From DASWJZ01 sp963846475 (GTDB taxonomy: Bacteria > Pseudomonadota > Alphaproteobacteria > Rhizobiales > Afifellaceae), in the NCBI GenBank assembly GCA_963846475.1, contig CAWJVZ010000004.1:806001-870000 (forward strand): a stretch of DNA of 64,000 nt, in the 5' to 3' direction. Below the pieces are notes generated by a model, which worked only from the letters and a program-made list of their open reading frames with translations, had not been told where the DNA came from and did not search any database. Positions 23,568 to 31,443 of this stretch are shown here, in pieces (positions within the stretch are counted from its first letter, which is position 1; each line of letters starts with the position of its first letter). The position numbers and the translations under genes were made by a program.

Positions 23568-26322
23568 GAAGATCGCCAAGTTCCAGGGCCGCGCTCCCGC
23601 CATCAGATCGCCCGACGTCGACTTCTCGACCGGCCGGCCGGAAGTTTTTGCGCTTCTGGCGCAGTCGACGGCGGCGCTCGCCACCAAGGTCGGCGCGCTT
23701 GCCGACCGCGCCGCGGCGCGCGAGGGCGAGGAAGAGGGCATCGCCGCCGGCCTGGCCGCGTCCGTGCCGTCCGCGGTGCCGTTCCTGCCGGCTCAGTCGC
23801 CGGCCGGCCCGAAGCCGTCGTCGCCGGCCGGCGGGGCGCTTGCCGCGCGCGCCGGCCCGCCGAGCTCCGATCTCCTCGCTGCCGGCCTGCTTGCCGAACT
23901 CGAAGGGTTTCGTGAGACCGCCTACTTCGACGTGAACGCCTACCGAACCGGCTTCGGCTCCGACACTGTCACGCGGCCGGACGGATCCGTGGAAAAGGTG
24001 ACGGCTTCGACCCGCATCGACCGGGCGGACGCCGAGCGCGATCTCACTCGCCGCGTCCGCGAATTTCAAATGACCGCGATCGGCCAGGTCGGCGCGGATG
24101 CGTGGAAGGCGCTCGACGCCCCGACGCAGGCTGCGCTGACCTCGATCGCCTACAATTACGGATCGCTTCCCGCCCGGCTTATTCCGGCCGTCGCCAGCGG
24201 CGACAAGGCGGCAATTGCCGCCGGCATCGAGGCGCTCGGCACCGACAACGACGGCGTAAATGCTGAAAGGCGCCGCCGCGAGGCCGCGCTCGTCCGCAGC
24301 GGTCCGGCGGTCGCTGCCACGCAGCTTGCCAGCCCGCCGCTGCACCTCCTGGAGCCGCCCGCGCCGGCCGGCGGCGCCGCCCTGGCGCTGCGCCGCGACG
24401 GGACGATCCGCGGCGAGGCGCACGATCGCGCCGCGCTCAACATCTATCTCGACCGCCTCGACACGTCGACGCGCACCGCCATGTGGGCCTATGGCGAACA
24501 GCACCGCGACGATCCGGCCGGCCTGGCCTCGGCGCTCGACGCCTACGCCGCCGGCGTCAAGGGGACGCTGGAGCCGCGCGCCGTGCCGCTCTTCGAGGGC
24601 GTCTTTCAGCGCGAGCGCCTGTCGCTCCTCCGTCAGGCGGCGGACGGCCATCAGCGCCAGCTGGAGCAAACCGAGCAGGCGGTGTTCGAGGAAAGCCTCG
24701 CCATGCGCCGGACGGCGCTGGTGCGGCTCGCCGCCAAGGCCGGCAACGACGAAACGGCGAATCTGGCGCTTGCCGCGGAAATGGAGGACATGACGCGCTT
24801 CGTCGGCGCGCACTCCACCGTGAGCCCGACGAAGCGCGGCGAGATCCTGCGGGCGCTCCGCCAGGACGTCGCCACGGCGCGCCTCATGGGCGCCTTCGAC
24901 AAGGCCGTCACGCCGGAAGCGCGGGCGGCGCTCGCCGCCGGCTTCCAGGCGGCATGGGAGAACGGCGACGCGGAGCTCGCCGGCGTTGAGCCGGAAACCT
25001 ACGAGCGCATCACCTCCGCCATGGAGAGCCGGCTGGCGAAGGACGTCACGGCGCGCGCCACGGAGGCGCGGAAGCTGGAACGCGGCATCGACAGCCTCAT
25101 GGGCCGCGTCAAGGACGGCTACGACGTGCCGGAGGAGGAGCGGCAGGCGCTGAAGGCGGCCGTCGAGGCGACGGGCGCGCCCGAGCTCGCCGAGGAATTC
25201 CACTTCTTCGAGCGGCTGGCCGACTGGCAGAAGCGGAGCCGCACGGCGCGGCCGGAGACGATCGCCGCCCAAGCCGACGCGATGGAGGCCGAGGTGCGCG
25301 AGACCGGCGCCACGCCGCGCGCCGTGGCGGCGCTCGACATGATGCGCGGCCTGCAGGGCGCGATCGAGAAGGGCCTGAAGGACGATCCGCTCGCCTGGGC
25401 CGAGCACGCCGGGCGCCTAAAGGTCACGCCGCTCGACACGAGCTCGCCGGAAAGCTTCCGGGCGACGCTCGCCGCGCGCGCCGCCGAAGCGGACGCCGTC
25501 GCCGATTTCTACGGCCGGCCGAAGCGCTTCTTCAAGGCCGCCGAAGTGGCGGCGATCAACCTCGCCGCGGCGGAAAACCCGGCCTTTCTGGTCGAATTCG
25601 CCCGCGACCTTCCGGCGGCGCTCGGCAAGGACACGCCCAAGGCGCTCGCCGAGATCTCCAAGGACGCGCCGATCATCGCGCACGCCGCTGGGCTGGCGCT
25701 GTCGACCCGCTCCGACGCGATGCTGCAGGAGACGGCGCAGGCGCTGGGCTTGCGCAAGATCGAGGGCTACGAGGCCGTCGCGATGAAGCCGGCGGAAAAG
25801 CGGGCGGCCGTCGCCGGCGCGCTCGGCAATGCGCTGATCCAGACGCCGGCGCTGGAAGCGGCGGCCGTCGCCCATGCCGACCTCCTCTTCGAGCTCCGCG
25901 CCAGGGCGGCGGGCCTGGACCCCGCGGCGGACGCGGAAGGCGCCGCGGATCTCTACCGCGCGACCCTCAACGACGTCCTCGGCGCCCGCATCGTCGACGG
26001 CCGCCAGCACGGCGGGCTCGTCGAGGTGAACGATGCGCCGACGATCGCGCCGGCCGACATGCCGGCCGAGGAGCTGCAGAACCTGATTTCCAGCCTCGAC
26101 GATCGCGTGCTGGCGCAGCTGCCGCCGATCTTCTCGGCGAACGGCGTGCCGATAGAGGCGTCGCGGCTCGCCCAGGCGCGGCTGCTGGCGGTCGGCGACG
26201 GCCGCTATCATCTGGCCTTCGGCGACCCGGCGAGCGGCAATGCGCAGATGGTCATGGCGCCGGGCGGCGGCCCGTGGGTGCTCGACGTGCGGCTTCTGCG
26301 CGCCGCACTGAAGGGCCGGTGA
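23554..26322 (+). CDS. Internal virion protein with GH24-type muramidase domain, 922 aa
   Basis: Large ejected core protein. Residues 110-250 form a phage-lysozyme (GH24-like) domain: catalytic-acid candidate E117 in ELEGFRETAY, D126 in FDVNAYRTGFGSD, the helix TQAALTSIAYNYGS and the closing NAERRRREAALV. This should open a local hole in the peptidoglycan during infection, replacing the lytic transglycosylase of T7 gp16. The remaining 670 residues are long helices (LERGIDSLMGRVKDGYDVPE) as in gp15/gp16. Start ATG 23554 overlaps the previous gene by 14 nt. Confidence 0.82.
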   Translation: MPVAEKIAKFQGRAPAIRSPDVDFSTGRPEVFALLAQSTAALATKVGALADRAAAREGEEEGIAAGLAASVPSAVPFLPAQSPAGPKPSSPAGGALAARAGPPSSDLLAAGLLAELEGFRETAYFDVNAYRTGFGSDTVTRPDGSVEKVTASTRIDRADAERDLTRRVREFQMTAIGQVGADAWKALDAPTQAALTSIAYNYGSLPARLIPAVASGDKAAIAAGIEALGTDNDGVNAERRRREAALVRSGPAVAATQLASPPLHLLEPPAPAGGAALALRRDGTIRGEAHDRAALNIYLDRLDTSTRTAMWAYGEQHRDDPAGLASALDAYAAGVKGTLEPRAVPLFEGVFQRERLSLLRQAADGHQRQLEQTEQAVFEESLAMRRTALVRLAAKAGNDETANLALAAEMEDMTRFVGAHSTVSPTKRGEILRALRQDVATARLMGAFDKAVTPEARAALAAGFQAAWENGDAELAGVEPETYERITSAMESRLAKDVTARATEARKLERGIDSLMGRVKDGYDVPEEERQALKAAVEATGAPELAEEFHFFERLADWQKRSRTARPETIAAQADAMEAEVRETGATPRAVAALDMMRGLQGAIEKGLKDDPLAWAEHAGRLKVTPLDTSSPESFRATLAARAAEADAVADFYGRPKRFFKAAEVAAINLAAAENPAFLVEFARDLPAALGKDTPKALAEISKDAPIIAHAAGLALSTRSDAMLQETAQALGLRKIEGYEAVAMKPAEKRAAVAGALGNALIQTPALEAAAVAHADLLFELRARAAGLDPAADAEGAADLYRATLNDVLGARIVDGRQHGGLVEVNDAPTIAPADMPAEELQNLISSLDDRVLAQLPPIFSANGVPIEASRLAQARLLAVGDGRYHLAFGDPASGNAQMVMAPGGGPWVLDVRLLRAALKGR

Positions 26323-28682
26323 TGAGCTTCTTCTTCGAGGAGCCGCAGGCGCCTTTCGGCTGGCAGACGGCCGGCGGCGAGGCCGGGCTCGGCGAGATCG
26401 CCGACGCCGCGCACGACACGGCGCGCTTCATCGACAACTTCAACAGCCGGCATGCGGCGCGCGAGGAGGCCTGGGACCGGCGCCTGGACGCGGCAAAGGC
26501 CGCGACGGGCGTGGACATCGCCAACCCGCTCCGCGCCGCCGTGGAGCCAATCCTGCGCCTGCAGGGGCCTGTTGCGCCGCGGACGGAGCAAATGATCCGC
26601 GGCTGGCACGAGGGGGTGACGAATGCCCGCCTGGCGGCGCTGGCGCTGCAGCATCCCGACAAGGCGGAAAAATTCTCCGGCCGCTCGATCGACGAGGAGG
26701 CGGCGGCGATCGCCCGCGAGGCGGAAAGCCGCTTCGGAACGCTGTTCGCCAGCCGGCCCGGCGCCGGCCGCTGGCTGGCGACCCTGTGGGGCGGCGGGCT
26801 CGGCACGCTCCGCGACCCGATCCAGACGCCGCTGCTGGCGCTCGGCGCGGGCCCCGGCGCGGCGCGCACGATCGGCGGCGCCGTGCTGAAAGGCGCGGCC
26901 AGGGAGGCTTTGCTCAACGCCGGCGTGGAAGCTGCCATGCAGCCGGTTGTGCAGGACTGGCGCGCCGATGCCGGGCTTGCGGCGGGCTGGCAGGAAGCGG
27001 CGCGGAACGTGCTGTTCGCCGGCACGATCGGCGGCATGCTCGGCGCCGTCGCCGGCGGCATCGGCCAGGCGCTCCGCAGCCGCCTGCCGGCGGAGGCGCG
27101 CGGCGCCGCCGACGCGCTGGAGGCCGACCAGGTCGCCGTCGCGGAACGGCCGCAATTCGTGCCGGCGGACCCGCACGACGAAGCGACGGCCGCGGCCATC
27201 CTTTTCGCCGAGGATCCCGACGCCAATCCGCCGCCGGCGCCGCCGGTGGCGCCGCCGCCGCAGCTCCCGGCGATTGCCGCGGAGGACAGCCTGGCGCCGC
27301 AGAATTTCCGCTGGTTCGAGCCGCGCGAGCTGGCCATCGACGCGGCCCGTTTCCAGTTCAAGGCGGGCGGCGACGAGGCCGGGGTCACCGAACGGCTGCG
27401 CGGCGTCACCACATGGGACGCCAGCCGCGCCGGCGTGACGATCGTATGGGAGGACGCTGCCGGCGGCCGCTTCATCGCGGACGGCCATCAGCGGCACGGA
27501 CTGGCGCGCCGCATCGGCGAGCTGGGCAGCGAGACGCCGAAGCTGGCCGGCTATGTGTTCCGCGAGGCGGACGGCTTCTCGGCCGAGGACGTCCGTACGA
27601 TCGCCGCGCTGAAGAACATCGCCGAAGGATCGGGAACGGCGCTCGACGCGGCCAAGGTGCTCCGCTCGGCGCCGGGCGCGGAGCACGGCCTGCCGCCGAA
27701 CTCCGCGCTGGTGCGCGACGGCGAGGGCCTGGCAAAGCTCTCCGACGACGCCTTTGCCATGGCCGTCAACGACGTCGTCGACGCCTCCTATGCGGCGATC
27801 GTCGGCCGCCTGGTCGGCGACGAAAAGCTGCACGCGCAGGTGCTCGCCGCGATGGCCGAGGCGCGGCCGAGCTCGCGCATCGAAGCGGAAAGCATGGTGC
27901 GCGACCTCCTGTCGGCGCCCGTGGTGCGCGAGGTGCAGGAAAACCTGTTCGGCGCCGAGGAAGGCGCCCGGCTGCTGTTGAAGGAGCGGGCGCAGGTGCG
28001 CAGCGCGGCGTTTCGTGCTATCAAGCGCGACCGCACCGTCTTTCAAACGCTAGTCGACGAGGCGGAGCGGATCGCGGCCGCCGGCAACGAGCTCTCGACA
28101 GACACGAACGCCAGAAGGGCCAGCGAAGATGCCGTCCTCCTCGAACACATCGCAAAACTCTCCGACCGGAAGGGGCCGATCGCCGATGCGCTCGCCACCG
28201 CCGCGCGGGACGTCGCCGGAGGGGCCGGCGTTAAGGCCGCTTCTCGCGCATATCTCGACGCTGTCCGCGACGCGCTATCGCGAGCTGGCGGGTCTGGCGA
28301 GCGCGCTGGCGCGGGCCGATCGGGGGTAGAGCTGCCCGTCGACACGCCGCCCGCACGTAGCTCCGAGGCGACGCCGGCCGGCGAGCAGGGCCTCGTGCCC
28401 GGCGTGGCGCCCGTCACGACGCGCGAGCGCCTGCAGGTCGAAGCGGAGCGGCCGCTCGCCGGCGGCGCCGCGCCGGCCGGCGGGCTCTTCGACGAAGACG
28501 GCCGCGCGCAGATCGACCTCCTCGACGCGATCGGCGCCGCGCGCTTGACGCCGGAGGAGCTCGACCAGATCATTGCCGACCCCTTCGGCGGCGCCGGCGA
28601 AATGCGCGTCGCGGACGCGCTGGAAGAGGCGGACAGGCCCGGCCTCCTCGCCGACCTGGTCGACGCCTGCAAGGTGGTGTGA
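26322..28682 (+). CDS. Internal virion protein with ParB-like (DdrB-type) domain, 786 aa
   Basis: Residues 1-260 are helical and include a Gly-rich hydrophobic part (LFAGTIGGMLGAVAGGIGQA). Residues 328-450 form a ParB-like domain of the type found in phage polyvalent proteins: FEPRELAIDAARFQFK, the phosphate-binding-like DGHQR (387-391), and IAALKNIAEGSGTALDAAKV. The C-terminal 330 residues are helical with a disordered, proline-rich link. Position among the gp14/gp15/gp16-like genes indicates a virion core protein that enters the host with the DNA. TGATG coupling with the previous gene. Activity of the domain (nuclease, NTP binding) cannot be told from sequence. Confidence 0.75.
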   Translation: MSFFFEEPQAPFGWQTAGGEAGLGEIADAAHDTARFIDNFNSRHAAREEAWDRRLDAAKAATGVDIANPLRAAVEPILRLQGPVAPRTEQMIRGWHEGVTNARLAALALQHPDKAEKFSGRSIDEEAAAIAREAESRFGTLFASRPGAGRWLATLWGGGLGTLRDPIQTPLLALGAGPGAARTIGGAVLKGAAREALLNAGVEAAMQPVVQDWRADAGLAAGWQEAARNVLFAGTIGGMLGAVAGGIGQALRSRLPAEARGAADALEADQVAVAERPQFVPADPHDEATAAAILFAEDPDANPPPAPPVAPPPQLPAIAAEDSLAPQNFRWFEPRELAIDAARFQFKAGGDEAGVTERLRGVTTWDASRAGVTIVWEDAAGGRFIADGHQRHGLARRIGELGSETPKLAGYVFREADGFSAEDVRTIAALKNIAEGSGTALDAAKVLRSAPGAEHGLPPNSALVRDGEGLAKLSDDAFAMAVNDVVDASYAAIVGRLVGDEKLHAQVLAAMAEARPSSRIEAESMVRDLLSAPVVREVQENLFGAEEGARLLLKERAQVRSAAFRAIKRDRTVFQTLVDEAERIAAAGNELSTDTNARRASEDAVLLEHIAKLSDRKGPIADALATAARDVAGGAGVKAASRAYLDAVRDALSRAGGSGERAGAGRSGVELPVDTPPARSSEATPAGEQGLVPGVAPVTTRERLQVEAERPLAGGAAPAGGLFDEDGRAQIDLLDAIGAARLTPEELDQIIADPFGGAGEMRVADALEEADRPGLLADLVDACKVV

Positions 28683-31210
28683 TGACCATAGACGCCTGCA
28701 TCGACAACGCGCTCGCCGGCGGCGAGATCTCCAAGGCCGAGGCGGACCGCCTCAAGGGCCTCTACCGGAGCTTCGTGCGCGACCGGGCGAAGCACGGCGG
28801 CGCCGTCCTGCCGCTGGAAGCCAGGACGATGCTCGCCGCGCTGCTGAAGGCGGAGAAGGGCCACAAGCGCATGCAGGCGGCGCTTGCCATCAAGAACCTC
28901 CGCGATCTCGACGCGGATCTCGCAAATTTCCGGCGGCCGAACGGCGCCGGCGACGTCGCCGACGCGGCGCTCGCCAAGCTGGAGCATTTCGGCACCGCGC
29001 CGTTCTCCTCCGTCGAAGGCCGCGCCAAGGCGATCGTCGGCCAGGCGCACGGCCGCATGGAGGAGCTGCTGCATCAGTTCCGCCGCTCCGCCTTTCTGGG
29101 CGACAACCTCTCCATCGGCCCGCTCCGCTTCTCCTTCCGCCACAACCAGGCCCGACTCGGCAACGTCGTCAAGGAGGCCTTCGGCGAGGACAGCGGCGAC
29201 GCCGCGGCAAAGGGCCTGGCGAAGGCCTGGACGGAAACGGCAGAGTGGCTGCGCCGCCGCTTCAACGCCGCCGGCGGCGCCATCGGCAAGCTGGAGAATT
29301 GGGGCCTGCCGCAGTTCCACGACGCGCGGGCGCTCCGAAAAATCGGCCGCGAGGCATGGAAGGCGCGGATCGCGCCGCTCCTCGACGTCTCCCGCATGCG
29401 CCATCCGCTGACCGAAGCGCCGGTCGGCGACGACGAGCTCGACGAGCTCCTCGACCACGTCTGGCATTCCGTGGCGATGGAGGGCTGGAACGGCCGCCAG
29501 CCGGCGCGCCGCGCCTTCGGCGCCGGGGCGCTCGCCAGCCAGAAGGCCGAGCACCGCGTGCTGGTATTCGAGGACGCCGCATCCTGGCTCGCCTACCAGA
29601 AGGATTTCGGCCAGGGCGACCCGTTCGCCGCGATGATGCAACACATCAACGTGATGGCGCGCGACGTCGCGGCGCTGGAGATCCTCGGGCCGAACCCTGG
29701 CGGCACGGTGGAATGGCTGAAGCAGGCGATCCTCCGGGAAGCGGCGAAGGCGGCCGCCGGCGACGCCACGGCCCGCTTCGCCGGCAAGACCGGCGAGGCG
29801 GCGCTGTCGCGCGGCCGCAGCCGCGCCAGACGTCTCGACGTCATGTGGTCGGCGATGCGCGGCGAGCTGGAAACGCCGGTCAACTCCTTCTGGGCCGACA
29901 CGCTGGCGGCGACCCGCAACTGGATCACTGGATCGGTGCTCGGCTCGGCGTCCATATCGGCGCTCGGCGACGTCGGAACGCAGGTCGTCGCCCGCCGCTT
30001 CACCGGCATTCCCGCCTATGGCGTGGTGAGCGAGATCGCCAAGGGCTTTGCCACGGCGCCGCGGCGCGAGGCGGTGCGCGCCGGCCTCATCCTCGACCAG
30101 GCGCAGCACACGTTCCATCGCCAGGCCCGCTACATCGGCACCTTGTCAGGGCCGGAATGGTCGGCCTGGCTGACCGATCGCGTGCTGACCTGGTCGGCGC
30201 TGACGCCGTGGACGCAGGCCGGCCAGCACGCCTTCGGCCTCGCCTTCCAAGGCGAGGTCGCGCAGCGGGCGAGCCAGCGGTTCGGAGATCTCCCCGTCGC
30301 GCTCCGCCTTACCTTCGAGCGGTGGGGCCTTTCGGCCAGCGATTGGGACGTCATGCGCGCCGCCGCGCTGCACGAGCCGAAGGCCGGCGCCACGTTCCTG
30401 CGGCCGCGCGAGATCGCCGAAATCGACGAGCGGCTCGCCGAGCGCTACCTTGAAATGATCCTGTCGGAGACCCAATACGCCGTGCCGACCGGGTCGATCG
30501 CCGCACGAACTACGCTGGTGTCGACCGAGCAGCCGGGCACCTTCTGGGGCGAAATGCGCCGCAGCTTCGCGCAGTTCAAGAGCTTTGGGGCGGTCTTCGC
30601 CATCCTCAACGGCCAGCGCATCGCCTTGCAGCTGCAGGGCGACCGCGCCATGAAGGCGCGCGGCGCCGCTTACGCCGGGTCGCTGCTCATTTCCACCACG
30701 CTCTTCGGCGCGCTGTCGCTGCAGCTGAAGCAGATATCCGCCGGCCGCGACCCGCGCGACATGACGTCGCTCGACTTCGTCGGCGCCGCGCTCCTGCAGG
30801 GCGGCGGGCTCGGCATCTACGGCGATTTCCTGTTTTCCGACGTCAACCGCTACGGCGGCGGCTTTCCGACGACGATCGCCGGCCCGACGATCGAGCATGT
30901 GTGGGACGCCTGGACGCTGACCGCCGGCAACCTGATGGAGCTCGCGCAGGGCAAGGACACCAAGGCCGGCCGCGAGCTGGTGAAATTCCTGCGCGGCAAC
31001 ACGCCTGGCGGCACGCTCTGGTATGCCCGCCTCGGCTACGAGCGCGTCCTCCTCGACCAGCTGCAGTGGCTGGCCGACCCGGCGGCCAACGACAGTTTTA
31101 AGGCGAAGCAGAAATGGTGGCGCGACGAAACCGGCCAGGAATTCTATTGGCGGCCCGGCGAGATCGCGCCCGACCGGGCGCCGGATTTCTCCGCGGCCAT
31201 CGGCGGCTGA
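28682..31210 (+). CDS. Large internal virion protein (gp16-like position), 842 aa
   Basis: Third large core protein. Predicted helical, with several conserved-looking phrases (FRRSAFLGDNLSIGPLRFSF, FGQGDPFAAMMQHINVMARD, WADTLAATRNWITGSVLGSA) and hydrophobic helices between residues 410-440 and 650-690 (AAYAGSLLISTTLFGALSLQ) that could insert in the inner membrane during ejection. Similar to the internal/polyvalent-type proteins that close the virion block of alphaproteobacterial podoviruses. No catalytic motif recognised. ATG 28682 (TGATG) or GTG 28679 are both possible starts. Confidence 0.75.
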   Translation: MTIDACIDNALAGGEISKAEADRLKGLYRSFVRDRAKHGGAVLPLEARTMLAALLKAEKGHKRMQAALAIKNLRDLDADLANFRRPNGAGDVADAALAKLEHFGTAPFSSVEGRAKAIVGQAHGRMEELLHQFRRSAFLGDNLSIGPLRFSFRHNQARLGNVVKEAFGEDSGDAAAKGLAKAWTETAEWLRRRFNAAGGAIGKLENWGLPQFHDARALRKIGREAWKARIAPLLDVSRMRHPLTEAPVGDDELDELLDHVWHSVAMEGWNGRQPARRAFGAGALASQKAEHRVLVFEDAASWLAYQKDFGQGDPFAAMMQHINVMARDVAALEILGPNPGGTVEWLKQAILREAAKAAAGDATARFAGKTGEAALSRGRSRARRLDVMWSAMRGELETPVNSFWADTLAATRNWITGSVLGSASISALGDVGTQVVARRFTGIPAYGVVSEIAKGFATAPRREAVRAGLILDQAQHTFHRQARYIGTLSGPEWSAWLTDRVLTWSALTPWTQAGQHAFGLAFQGEVAQRASQRFGDLPVALRLTFERWGLSASDWDVMRAAALHEPKAGATFLRPREIAEIDERLAERYLEMILSETQYAVPTGSIAARTTLVSTEQPGTFWGEMRRSFAQFKSFGAVFAILNGQRIALQLQGDRAMKARGAAYAGSLLISTTLFGALSLQLKQISAGRDPRDMTSLDFVGAALLQGGGLGIYGDFLFSDVNRYGGGFPTTIAGPTIEHVWDAWTLTAGNLMELAQGKDTKAGRELVKFLRGNTPGGTLWYARLGYERVLLDQLQWLADPAANDSFKAKQKWWRDETGQEFYWRPGEIAPDRAPDFSAAIGG

Positions 31211-31217
31211 GCCGCGG

Positions 31218-31244
31218 TTGACGGCGGCGGCGCCGCCATAGTCT
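31218..31244 (+). promoter_or_regulatory. Late promoter-like motif P3
   Basis: CCGCGG followed by TTGACG (31218-31223), 15-bp spacer, TAGTCT (31239-31244). The only family member with no gene directly downstream: a hairpin and terminator follow within 150 bp. Confidence 0.55.
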
Positions 31245-31303
31245 CTTCCTCGCCCGGCGGGGTTCTCCTCGCGCCACGCCGCGGCGCTCCTGGGTGAGCA
31301 GTG

Positions 31304-31335
31304 GAGAGCCGGCCATCATTCCCCGGCCGGCTCTC
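31304..31335 (+). terminator. Perfect 11-bp hairpin downstream of internal virion genes
   Basis: GAGAGCCGGCC (31304-31314) pairs with GGCCGGCTCTC (31325-31335) over a 10-nt loop. No T-run follows (CCGCAAGG), so it may be the first half of a tandem terminator or the structural core of a small RNA. Confidence 0.55.
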
Positions 31336-31368
31336 CCGCAAGGCGAGGAAGTCCAAGTTGCTGACTTG

Positions 31369-31396
31369 CGCCCGGCTTCGGCCGGGCGTCTCTTTC
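31369..31396 (+). terminator. Rho-independent terminator before tail-spike gene
   Basis: CGCCCGGC (31369-31376), tetraloop TTCG, GCCGGGCG (31381-31388), then TCTCTTTCT. The UUCG-type loop and pyrimidine tail make this a strong terminator. It isolates the tail-spike gene from the upstream virion operon; promoter P4 lies 20 bp downstream. Confidence 0.8.
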
Positions 31397-31407
31397 TCCG
31401 CCCGCGA

Positions 31408-31434
31408 TTGACAGGGGCGGCCGCCGCTTAGGCT
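31408..31434 (+). promoter_or_regulatory. Late promoter-like motif P4 (tail spike)
   Basis: CCGCGA followed by TTGACA (31408-31413), 15-bp spacer, TAGGCT (31429-31434). The tail-spike ATG is only 10 bases past the -10 hexamer, so the transcript would begin within a few bases of the start codon. Confidence 0.65.
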
Positions 31435-31443
31435 CCCGCGGCC

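Larger units (their letters stand above)
31251..31396 (+). ncRNA. Candidate small phage RNA between P3 and terminator
   Basis: From the expected start of P3 to the end of the terminator is about 145 nt without a credible gene. The transcript would carry a perfect 11-bp hairpin and then the terminator hairpin. It could be a stand-alone small RNA or merely an insulating leader. Purely predicted from promoter plus terminator. Confidence 0.35.

Noticed and set aside
31293..31430. GTG ORF of about 45 codons between P3 and P4
   Set aside because: It reads straight through two hairpins and promoter P4 and has no ribosome site; a chance frame in GC-rich DNA.
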